58,088 nucleotides of DNA from assembly GCA_041675005.1 (NCBI GenBank), contig JBAYUQ010000019.1, forward strand, positions 1 through 58,088, in the 5' to 3' direction. Positions 26,555-34,504 of the stretch are shown piece after piece. Made by a program: the position numbers and the translations under genes. The notes below the pieces were generated by a model. It made no database searches. It was not told where the DNA came from and saw nothing but the letters and a program-made list of their open reading frames with translations. How positions within the stretch are numbered: position 1 is the first letter of the stretch; the number at the start of each line of letters is the position of its first letter. Source of the stretch: PGYR01 sp041675005 (lineage in GTDB: Bacteria > Bacteroidota > Ignavibacteria > Kapaibacteriales > UBA2268).

Positions 26555-26638
26555 ACATTATACCATAAGAGATTGACGCGTCTTGATGTTCCTAGCTGTG
26601 ACATGTCCATTCAAATTATCATGGAAATCATAATCACA

Positions 26639-28984
26639 CTACTGAAACAACGGCGAAGATACATTGATACCGAAACCGTAGTTACCTTTACCAAGCTCAC
26701 CTATCCCCCATCTGAAGCCAGCTTCGAGTTGGATCAGCGGACTGATGAAAGATGGTATTTTCGTAATGTTGAACCCAACTTCATTGTAGAATTTCCCGCT
26801 TGTTCCACTATATAGATTGTACTCGTCTTGCTTGTAATAACCCGCGGAGTAGTTCAGCTCTATCCCCAGACCACGTCCACGATATTTTGGCAAACCAGCT
26901 GCTCGCCACAGAAAATCTGAAAGGTCAAAACCAGTGTGCAATTCCATAAATTCTGAGCCACCGAATCGTGTATAGTCAGGTGATAAGAATCTATCACGGA
27001 TTTTGAAAACTACTATTTGTGTATTCATTCGGTAAAGTAGATGTTGGGGCATATCGTTTGATATTCCACTTTTCACTGTAGCGTATATATTACCTGGTTC
27101 GAACCCAGTGCTGATAATAGGTACTGCAGCACCCAACTCACCCAATAGATAATCGTATTCTCTATTAAGAGTTAAGCTTTTGCCTGTTTGGTACTCTGCA
27201 CGTACATGGTATTCCAATCGGCTATTTTTTACATTGCCACCATTGTTATAAGCTGCAGCTAAGCCATATTGCTCATAACGTCCTTCGTCTATTACTCGGT
27301 TCTCTCTCCACTTGTACTCGGTGAAAAGTTTAGGATTGTTGTTCGGGATATTACTTATCAGTTCATTTCTATAACTAGCTCGAACAGTTAGGTTATCATA
27401 TTTGAAATTCAGCCCTCCATCTATTCTATCAGCTAAATACCAATCATAGTAATCACGAACAAATAACGATGTGGCAGTAGATAGTAGAATGTCAGAATTA
27501 TTATTCACTGAAAGTGGATAAGTGTTTCTTTCGAAACCGATATCAGCTTGTAAATTGACTAATATTCGTGATTTCGCCTTTGCCCCAAAGTACCAATTTT
27601 CAGAAGTTATAGCATAAGCACCGAAGAATTCAGGATTGAAATAGCGACTAATTTCTATTTTTGGTGATAGCCCTAATGTGAAACCATCAACTCTATTCAA
27701 TCGGAAATATGGATCGTAACTGAATTTGAAACTTCCCTCTCTAACACTATCTTTAGCCGCAAACTCTTTTGCCAATGAGTCTGTTTTGGAATATATTTCT
27801 CGCTCTTTATCTGTCGTATTTATTAGAGAAGTATTCGCCCAAAATTCAGTTGTAGCACTGTCAGCTTCAGGTGCGGCTACTACTCTTTTCTCAGGGTTGT
27901 TGTAAATAGAATCTGGTAAAGGTTGATTAATTTTCAAATCTTCGACTACGGTCATAGCACTTGCCGTAGCAGTGAAATCGAACATACCAGAGAGTATTTC
28001 CACTTTAAGTTGCCCCGTTGTGTTGAGCAAAGTCGGATACCAATAATCTGAGTTCATTTTTTCAAATTTCTCTTCAAATTCGATATTAGATATAAACTCA
28101 ATCAAATCATCGCTAGTTGGTTTTGCTTTGATATAAGTTAACTCATAGCTGTCTTCGAGTATGCTCATAGTCCCAACAAATCCGGGGTATATTCTACTAA
28201 TGGATTTGAAATCAATCACGTATATAAATTTGTCGTCATATAGCTCACGCGAGACTAATTTGAACTCATATTCTCCGAGTGCATCCTCACTTAATGGGCT
28301 AGTAAATTGGGTATTATTAATACCAATTTCATCTGCGTAAAAATTCACAAATGAAGATAGAGAAATCAGATTATATTGTTGTTTGAAATTGGCAGTATTT
28401 CTACGCTTTAGTATTACATCTTTCGAGATTTTTTTTTCGAAATCTTTATAGCTTTTGGAGTAAGTTTCCGCGATTATATTCTCAAATAAATCACGCTCTA
28501 ACTCTTTGTCTTCTGTACCAGGTAGGGGATTCTGAAATTCATATAATTCACCGCCCAACTCAACCTTCACTTTAGAAAAGAGTGTTTGCTCTACCGTTTT
28601 TATTTTCTGTTGATTGGCTTCTTTATTAGCAACAGCCCGCTTTATTATCTCCTCTACACTTATATCATCTGTCACAGTAGCTTCTGACATTTTAACACTT
28701 TCTGGAACTAACTTGATATCAATATTAGTTTCGTTAGCAATAGTTATAGTCTCACTTTGGTAACCAATAGCTGTGAATTTCAGCTTGTCTCCTTTGTTCA
28801 CACCCGGTAATTTGAATATACCATCACGATTTGCATAAGTGCCTTTACTAGTGCCTACTAACCTTACAGAAGTGGACACCACTGATTCTTTCGATTTGGA
28901 ATCAGTGACACGGCCAGTTATAACTTCGGCAGTAGCTATGTTAATAGTGAAGAATGTAAATAGGACGATAAATATGATTTTCAT
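26639..28984 (-). CDS. DUF5686 outer-membrane protein with carboxypeptidase-regulatory-like domain
   Basis: 781 residues. A signal peptide precedes a carboxypeptidase-regulatory-like beta-sandwich (ITGRVTDSKSKESVVSTSVR ... GTYANRDGIFKLPG, residues 22-95), then the helical segment SVEEIIKRAV, and a long region typical of DUF5686. The last 300 residues alternate aromatic-rich strands (YRGRGLGIELNYSAGYY, and a final strand ending in SPLFQ), suggesting an outer-membrane beta-barrel. The family is common in Bacteroidota; function is unknown, possibly envelope assembly or nutrient uptake. It begins 18 bases after the fhs stop and is probably co-transcribed with it. Confidence 0.8.
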   Translation of the reverse strand: MKIIFIVLFTFFTINIATAEVITGRVTDSKSKESVVSTSVRLVGTSKGTYANRDGIFKLPGVNKGDKLKFTAIGYQSETITIANETNIDIKLVPESVKMSEATVTDDISVEEIIKRAVANKEANQQKIKTVEQTLFSKVKVELGGELYEFQNPLPGTEDKELERDLFENIIAETYSKSYKDFEKKISKDVILKRRNTANFKQQYNLISLSSFVNFYADEIGINNTQFTSPLSEDALGEYEFKLVSRELYDDKFIYVIDFKSISRIYPGFVGTMSILEDSYELTYIKAKPTSDDLIEFISNIEFEEKFEKMNSDYWYPTLLNTTGQLKVEILSGMFDFTATASAMTVVEDLKINQPLPDSIYNNPEKRVVAAPEADSATTEFWANTSLINTTDKEREIYSKTDSLAKEFAAKDSVREGSFKFSYDPYFRLNRVDGFTLGLSPKIEISRYFNPEFFGAYAITSENWYFGAKAKSRILVNLQADIGFERNTYPLSVNNNSDILLSTATSLFVRDYYDWYLADRIDGGLNFKYDNLTVRASYRNELISNIPNNNPKLFTEYKWRENRVIDEGRYEQYGLAAAYNNGGNVKNSRLEYHVRAEYQTGKSLTLNREYDYLLGELGAAVPIISTGFEPGNIYATVKSGISNDMPQHLLYRMNTQIVVFKIRDRFLSPDYTRFGGSEFMELHTGFDLSDFLWRAAGLPKYRGRGLGIELNYSAGYYKQDEYNLYSGTSGKFYNEVGFNITKIPSFISPLIQLEAGFRWGIGELGKGNYGFGINVSSPLFQ

Positions 28985-29002
28985 TTTATTATGAGTTATA
29001 TT

Positions 29003-30730
29003 TTAATGTTCAACGCCAGTTATTTCACCAGTGTCTGTGTTTATATCTATATCCATAAATGAAGGGCGAGTTGCTAATCCGGGCATTGTACTAATACTAC
29101 CAGTTAGCGGATATAAGAACCCTGCTCCTACGCTAGCTCTAACTTCTGAAATAGGTACTGTGAAGCCAGTCGGAACTCCTTTTAGTCGTGCATCGTGACT
29201 TATACTCAATGGTGTTTTTGCCATACAAATAGGTATTTTGTCAAACCCCAAACGAGTGAAATCTTCAATTTGCTTTTCGGCTTTCTCCGAATATTCTACT
29301 CCGTCTGCACCGTACATTTTCTTCGCGATTGTTTCTATTTTCTCTTTAATCGGTATATCTAATTCGTATAGATAGTTAAAATTCGAGCCAACTTCTGCTG
29401 CTTCGATTACTGCTTCAGCTAGGTTCGAAGCACCTATGCCACCCTCACCAAAATGAGTTGTACCAACTGCATCTAATGCTCCATTCTCTATCGAATACTT
29501 ACGAATCATTTCTACTTCAGCAGCCGTATCTTCTGGGAATTGGTTAATAGCAACTACAACAGAAACTCCGTACTTACGAGCATTATTAATGTGTGCTCCA
29601 AGATTTGCCAATCCTTTTTCCAATAATTCAAGATTTTCAGATGTGTAAACAGGGTCAAGTTTGCCAGGTGTTACTGCAGGCCCACCTCCGTGTAGTTTCA
29701 ACGCTCTTACGGTTGCAACCATCACAACAGCATCAGGTGACAAACCAGAATATCTACATTTGATATTAAAGAATTTTTCCATCCCCATATCAGCAGCAAA
29801 CCCAGCTTCTGTAATTACATAATCTGCTAATTTCAGAGCAATCTTATCAGCTATAATCGAAGAATTTCCGTGTGCAATATTAGCAAAAGGTCCCGTATGT
29901 ACTAGCACTGGCTGACCTTCTAATGTCTGCACTAATGTTGGTTTGATAGCATTTACAAGCAAAGCAGCAACGGCACCAGCTACTTGTAAGTCTTCTAATG
30001 TGATTGGTTCTCCAGCTTTGGAAAGGGCAATAACAGCTCGACCTATTCTAGTTCTTAGGTCTTTCAGATCAGTAGCAAGTGCTAAAATAGCCATTAACTC
30101 ACTAGCTACTGTCAAATCGAAAAGTGTATTTCTTGGGAATATATCACTCGGTACACCGTCTCTGGCCTCAGTATCATCTAAACCTATATTTATATTTCGC
30201 AAAGAGCGGTCGCACACATCTACTACTCTATTCCAAATTATAGTGCTTGGGTCAACATCTAATCTTCTATCTATACCGCGCGATTTCAATGCTTCATCAT
30301 CTTGCCTTGTCTCATGCCACATACGAGTATCGAGTGCCGCCATTGCTAGGTTATGAGCAGCTCCTATAGCGTGTATATCACCTGTTAGACCTAGGTTTAT
30401 CTCATCTACAGGAATTGCCAAGCTCTTACCACCACCTGCTCCACCACCTTTGATATTGAATGTTGGTGCCATACTCGGTTGACGAATACAAGCAATTACG
30501 TTCTTATTATGTGCAGTCCCAAATGCCTGAGTTAGTCCTAATAATGTAGTTGTTTTACCTTCTCCAAGAGGGGTAGGAGTAATAGCAGTAACAAGAATAT
30601 ACTTCCCATTCTTTTTGTTTTCTAACCTTTTGCTTATTTCTAACTTAATTTTTGCTTTAGTATTACCGTATAATTCCAGTTCATCTTCATTGATACCAGC
30701 CTTCTTAGCTATTTCTCTTATATCTTTCAT
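29003..30730 (-). CDS. fhs: formate-tetrahydrofolate ligase
   Basis: 575 residues joining formate to tetrahydrofolate at the cost of ATP, feeding one-carbon units to purine and serine metabolism. The P-loop-like motif is TPTPLGEGKTTT at 51-62. Other family marks are RQPSMAPTFNIKGGGAGGG, LTGDIHAIGAAHNL, TEAGFAADMGMEKFFNIKCR and HGGGP. Length matches the family (about 555-580). It is the upstream gene of a pair with the DUF5686 gene and is divergent from the metal permease at 30868. Confidence 0.97.
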   Translation of the reverse strand: MKDIREIAKKAGINEDELELYGNTKAKIKLEISKRLENKKNGKYILVTAITPTPLGEGKTTTLLGLTQAFGTAHNKNVIACIRQPSMAPTFNIKGGGAGGGKSLAIPVDEINLGLTGDIHAIGAAHNLAMAALDTRMWHETRQDDEALKSRGIDRRLDVDPSTIIWNRVVDVCDRSLRNINIGLDDTEARDGVPSDIFPRNTLFDLTVASELMAILALATDLKDLRTRIGRAVIALSKAGEPITLEDLQVAGAVAALLVNAIKPTLVQTLEGQPVLVHTGPFANIAHGNSSIIADKIALKLADYVITEAGFAADMGMEKFFNIKCRYSGLSPDAVVMVATVRALKLHGGGPAVTPGKLDPVYTSENLELLEKGLANLGAHINNARKYGVSVVVAINQFPEDTAAEVEMIRKYSIENGALDAVGTTHFGEGGIGASNLAEAVIEAAEVGSNFNYLYELDIPIKEKIETIAKKMYGADGVEYSEKAEKQIEDFTRLGFDKIPICMAKTPLSISHDARLKGVPTGFTVPISEVRASVGAGFLYPLTGSISTMPGLATRPSFMDIDINTDTGEITGVEH

Positions 30731-30867
30731 CTAATTGGTTCTCTTTTTTTATAATTTGAATTCACAATATAATAATTTTGACAATCAAAGTCACCATAAT
30801 TCTGAGTTAGGTCTTTTGATAATACACAACCAACTATTACGTTAATAGGTAAAAAAAGATAAGTAAT

Positions 30868-32145
30868 ATGATAACAGACTTCCTTTACGAAATATATGTT
30901 CTCTTTATAGAAATGTCTCCTTACCTGATGATAGGGCTGGCGTTTGTGGCGATTCTGAACATCTATATGACCAAAGAATTTGTTAAAAAACAGATAGGGA
31001 AAGATAGTATTTGGTCAATTTTCAAAGCAGCTTTATTTGGAGTTCCACTTCCTTTATGTTCTTGCGGTGTAATACCAACTACGGTATATATGGCTGATAG
31101 CAAGGCTTCGAAAGGTGCTGTAACATCGTTCCTTATTTCTACTCCTCAAACAGGAATTGACAGCATAATAGCTACTTATGGAATGATGGGCCCAGTCTTC
31201 GGGATATTTAGACCGATTTCTGCTCTTATTATGGGTGTCGTAGGTGGTCTATTTATCAATGCTACAAACAAAGATAAACCTCTTCCAGAAAAGAAAAATC
31301 TAACATTAAATGTGATAGCAGCTCCACCTAAAATGGCTGAAAAAACGGCAGACAACCCATTCTCAGTAAAAGCGAAATCATCACTAAAATATGCATTTGT
31401 TGATTTCCTCGACGATATTGTTGTCGAGTTTTTAATAGGTCTGGTCATTGCCGGAGCAATAACATATTTTCTTCCCACAGAGTTTCTCGAAGGAACTGGC
31501 TTGAAATCTGGTATTTTAGGAATGTTGGTCATGATTCTAATCGGAGTCCCGATGTATGTCTGCGCAACAGCATCTATACCAATTGCAGTATCGCTGATTT
31601 TGAAAGGGTTTTCCCCAGGTGTGGCATTTGTTTTTCTTGCTGTCGGTCCTGCTACTAATGCCGCTAGCATAGGAATATTATCTAAGAGCTTAGGCAAAAG
31701 ACTAATCACATATTATCTATTTGCATTGATTGTGATGTCTATCGGCTTTGGTTACCTATTAGATTTTGTATTTGCTTATGTAGGTATAAACCCGCAAGAA
31801 CAATTAGCAACTCACTCTCATCACGAGCATTCTGGATTAATTCCTTATGAAGTTCAAATTGTTCTAGCTACTATCTTTGCATTACTAGTCATCTCTTCTT
31901 TATATAGGAAATATGGTGCAAAATACTTTAGAAAAACCTCCAAAGTTGATCGTAGGGAATTCGTAATGGTAGAGGGTATGACATGCAACCACTGCGTAGC
32001 AACCGTAACTAATGCCGTCAATAAAATAGATGGAATTAAAGATGTTGAAGTGGATTTGTCTGCTGGAAAAGCATATTATAGTGGTGATATAGATAAATCA
32101 ATAGTTAAATCTGCTGTAGAAAATTGCGGTTATAATGTTGGATAA
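30868..32145 (+). CDS. SO_0444-type Cu/Zn efflux permease with C-terminal HMA domain
   Basis: 425 residues. About eight to ten membrane helices form a DUF318/ArsP-like permease with the cysteine motif LPLCSCGVIP (61-70), TSFLISTPQTGIDS (86-99), and a mirrored second half (VPMYVCATASIPIA, VGPATNAAS). A His cluster (THSHHEHS, near 312) precedes the last helix. The final 70 residues are a heavy-metal-associated domain with MTCNHC (371-376). This architecture matches the SO_0444 family linked to copper and zinc efflux. It is a core-region gene separate from the island copper operon. Divergent from fhs. Confidence 0.85.
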   Translation: MITDFLYEIYVLFIEMSPYLMIGLAFVAILNIYMTKEFVKKQIGKDSIWSIFKAALFGVPLPLCSCGVIPTTVYMADSKASKGAVTSFLISTPQTGIDSIIATYGMMGPVFGIFRPISALIMGVVGGLFINATNKDKPLPEKKNLTLNVIAAPPKMAEKTADNPFSVKAKSSLKYAFVDFLDDIVVEFLIGLVIAGAITYFLPTEFLEGTGLKSGILGMLVMILIGVPMYVCATASIPIAVSLILKGFSPGVAFVFLAVGPATNAASIGILSKSLGKRLITYYLFALIVMSIGFGYLLDFVFAYVGINPQEQLATHSHHEHSGLIPYEVQIVLATIFALLVISSLYRKYGAKYFRKTSKVDRREFVMVEGMTCNHCVATVTNAVNKIDGIKDVEVDLSAGKAYYSGDIDKSIVKSAVENCGYNVG

Positions 32146-32279
32146 TTAGATTGTCATTATTTATGATGTTGTGAATAGTGCTATTTTTAAATCTTTTTAG
32201 AATTCCTTAGAACTTTTTCTTCCATTTCTCGTTTTTAGAAGTAAGATAATTATTAATAAAAAAAATGAGAGAAGACAAG

Positions 32280-32570
32280 ATGAAAAAATTAACAGTACTT
32301 TTAGTAGCTTTAGCATTCACTAGCGTTTCAACTTTTGCAGCTGTAAATATCAAAGTAGATGCTAAGAAAAATAGAATTGAATTAACCTCTGATAGTAATA
32401 AAATTACCGAAGTGACATTGAATAGATTGGATGGCGGTTACTACGAACCAAATTTTACACCTTCTAATAGTCTAAATATCAATACAAAGAATTTAATTCC
32501 AGGTGTTTATAAAATAGAAGTCAATAGTTTCGAAGAATCGAAAACTGTACAGTTTATGATAATTAACTAG
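32280..32570 (+). CDS. small exported protein, unknown function
   Basis: 96 residues from ATG 32280, which gives a clean signal peptide (MKKLTVLLVALAFTSVSTFAA); an in-frame ATG at 32265 would add MREDK ahead of it. The mature part is about 75 residues with alternating strand pattern (KITEVTLNRLDGG, IPGVYKIEVNSF, KTVQFMIIN), resembling a single small beta-sandwich like the last part of a T9SS-type or Ig-like domain but without YPNP. It stands alone, 134 bases after the metal permease on the same strand. No family recognised. Confidence 0.65.
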   Translation: MKKLTVLLVALAFTSVSTFAAVNIKVDAKKNRIELTSDSNKITEVTLNRLDGGYYEPNFTPSNSLNINTKNLIPGVYKIEVNSFEESKTVQFMIIN

Positions 32571-32708
32571 TATTATTTTTTTTAAGTCCATAGTTTCTAT
32601 TACTTGAGTGGCATAGACTCTTCAAATCAGCTCTGTTTTGTACTGGCATTCTACCTCGTTCCATCCAGAGTGTCTTCTAAAAAACAAATTAGAAGAATAA
32701 ATCCTTCA

Positions 32709-32729
32709 CCCCCTTAAAATTAAAGGGGG
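32709..32729 (-). repeat. CCCCCTT/AAGGGGG palindrome
   Basis: A seven-pair stem with a seven-base loop lies 13 bases past the stop of the minus-strand dehydrogenase gene. With no T-run it is not a classic terminator. It resembles intergenic palindromes seen in AT-rich genomes. Confidence 0.4.
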
Positions 32730-32742
32730 CTAGGACACAAAT

Positions 32743-33771
32743 TTAAAACGTCAATACAATTTTACCGATATAATCGCCACTTTCGAAGTGTTTTTGTGCT
32801 TCTTTAGCTTGCGAAATATCATAAGTAGTGTCTATGATTGGGTCTATTTTCCCTTCTGCTATTAGATTAATTAGGTCTTGCATATTCTTAGGATTACCAA
32901 GGAATAGTCCATTTATATTAAGGTGGCGGAAGTAAGTTTGTTGTATGTTTACTGTCACTTCACGTCCTGTTATCATACCACAAAACATAATTCGACCATC
33001 ATTTCTAAGCAAGCTAAATGATTTATCAAAAGTAGTTGGACCTACATAGTCGAGCACTGCGTCCAATCCTCCTGGGAAATTTGCTTTTATTTTCTCTACT
33101 ATCTGTTCATCATCTCGCATATACACATAGTCAGCACCCATTTCCTTTAGCTTCTGCGCTTTCTTTTCAGTAGAAGTAGTAGTGATTACTATCGCCCCTC
33201 GTTGCTTTGCCAATTGGATAGCATACGTTCCTAATCCACCAGAACCACCCCAAACTAAAAATGAATCGCCTTTTTTTAGATTAGCTATAGTGTCTATAGC
33301 ATGTATTGCAGTAAGTCCAGCAGTGGGTATTGTAGATGCTTGCTCATAGCTAACATTATCGGGTAACTTATATAGCGATGATTCAGGAATAGCCACGTAC
33401 TCTGCGTAGCCACCTGGTAAGTGCATACCAAAGAACTTCCATCCGAAATTGAGCTGTGGGTTATCTACAAACTTTGGATTTTCTTTATCTGAAAGAACTA
33501 TTGGGAAAGAGACTATTCTATCCCCAGATTTGAAATTCGTTACTCTACTTCCTGTTTCTACTACTTCACCAGCTATATCTCCACCGGGTATATGCGGGAA
33601 GCTAATTTGTAATCCTGGATAACCGTTTCTCATAACTGTATCAATCATATTGATAGAGCTAGCTTTCACTTTTATAAGGACTTCATTGTCACTTATTTCT
33701 GGCCTAGGAAAATCTTCGGAGTACTTGATTACTTCCAAATTACCATTACTTTCATAATATGCAGCTTTCAT
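32743..33771 (-). CDS. zinc-type alcohol dehydrogenase/quinone oxidoreductase family protein
   Basis: 342-residue NAD(P)H-dependent medium-chain reductase. The N-terminal GroES-like domain has IPGGDIAGEVVETGSRV and GDRIVSFP. The Rossmann domain has VWGGSGGLGTYAIQLAKQRG, with the family glycine motif and the ADYVY and GGLDAVLDYVGP segments. Structural and catalytic zinc ligands of true alcohol dehydrogenases are not evident, so it fits the quinone oxidoreductase (QOR) or enoyl reductase side. Physiological substrate unknown. It follows the CPBP protease gene by 17 bases on the same strand, probably in one transcript. Confidence 0.88.
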   Translation of the reverse strand: MKAAYYESNGNLEVIKYSEDFPRPEISDNEVLIKVKASSINMIDTVMRNGYPGLQISFPHIPGGDIAGEVVETGSRVTNFKSGDRIVSFPIVLSDKENPKFVDNPQLNFGWKFFGMHLPGGYAEYVAIPESSLYKLPDNVSYEQASTIPTAGLTAIHAIDTIANLKKGDSFLVWGGSGGLGTYAIQLAKQRGAIVITTTSTEKKAQKLKEMGADYVYMRDDEQIVEKIKANFPGGLDAVLDYVGPTTFDKSFSLLRNDGRIMFCGMITGREVTVNIQQTYFRHLNINGLFLGNPKNMQDLINLIAEGKIDPIIDTTYDISQAKEAQKHFESGDYIGKIVLTF

Positions 33772-33788
33772 TTTTTACCTTTATAAAT

Positions 33789-34421
33789 TTAAAATACAAC
33801 TGGAAAAAATACAAATATCATCGCATCCCATAGGGCATGTGATATAATGCCTGGTACCAATGATTTGTATTTATAGAACAATAACCCCCAATGTACGCCT
33901 AGTACAAGAGCAGCCAGTAATAACATAGGGTTGAAAGCCCATATATGTACTAAAGAATAGATTATAGTAGTTATTATCAATGCTTTTTTGGGATTACTTA
34001 TTTGACCGATTTTGTTTTGCACGAACCCGCGCCAAAATATCTCCTCAGATGGGCCGATTATAAATATTAATAGTAGCCCTATATACAATGGATCGAGTTG
34101 TGTTTTCGTAGTGTAAATTGCTTCTATTTGTGGTACTACAAAATCGAACATATTTTGAGCTATGAATACACCCAATCGTGATAATCCATAGAGTAAAATA
34201 GCGTGACCAAGTCCAATTAAGATTAGCTTTTTGTTAACTTTTAGTAAACTTTTGAATGAATCTTTCTGAGTTAATACAGAAAATATGGCTAAAGAAGCGG
34301 CCGAGATAGTCATAGCTATCCAAAAGTAAGTGTTATGTATTATATCACCGATTCCCGTAAATTCAGCAAACATGATGAACCAGAGGAAAGACGCGATAAG
34401 AATACCAAGAGTAATTATCAT
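33789..34421 (-). CDS. CPBP-family intramembrane metalloprotease
   Basis: 210 residues with about six to seven membrane helices. The Abi/CPBP signature is clear: EE at 126-127 followed by R131 (PSEEIFWRGFVQ), His 159 in SLVHIWAFNP, and His 195 in PGIISHALWD. These residues bind metal and cleave peptide bonds within the membrane in the Rce1-like family. Bacterial members process peptides or act in self-protection; the target here is unknown. It lies upstream of the QOR-type gene in a two-gene unit and is divergent from the FG-GAP protein at 34505. Confidence 0.88.
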   Translation of the reverse strand: MIITLGILIASFLWFIMFAEFTGIGDIIHNTYFWIAMTISAASLAIFSVLTQKDSFKSLLKVNKKLILIGLGHAILLYGLSRLGVFIAQNMFDFVVPQIEAIYTTKTQLDPLYIGLLLIFIIGPSEEIFWRGFVQNKIGQISNPKKALIITTIIYSLVHIWAFNPMLLLAALVLGVHWGLLFYKYKSLVPGIISHALWDAMIFVFFPVVF

Positions 34422-34452
34422 ATTAACTCATTAAATATTTAAAATTATTTAT

Positions 34453-34460
34453 TATATTTG
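34453..34460 (+). promoter_or_regulatory. Bacteroidetes-type -7 box TATATTTG
   Basis: Matches TAnnTTTG, 44 bases before the ATG at 34505, in the divergent gap with the CPBP gene. No convincing -33 TTTG partner was found. Confidence 0.35.
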
Positions 34461-34504
34461 TTACAATTTAAGAAAATAAAATTTTGCATTAAGAGGATTA
34501 AGTA

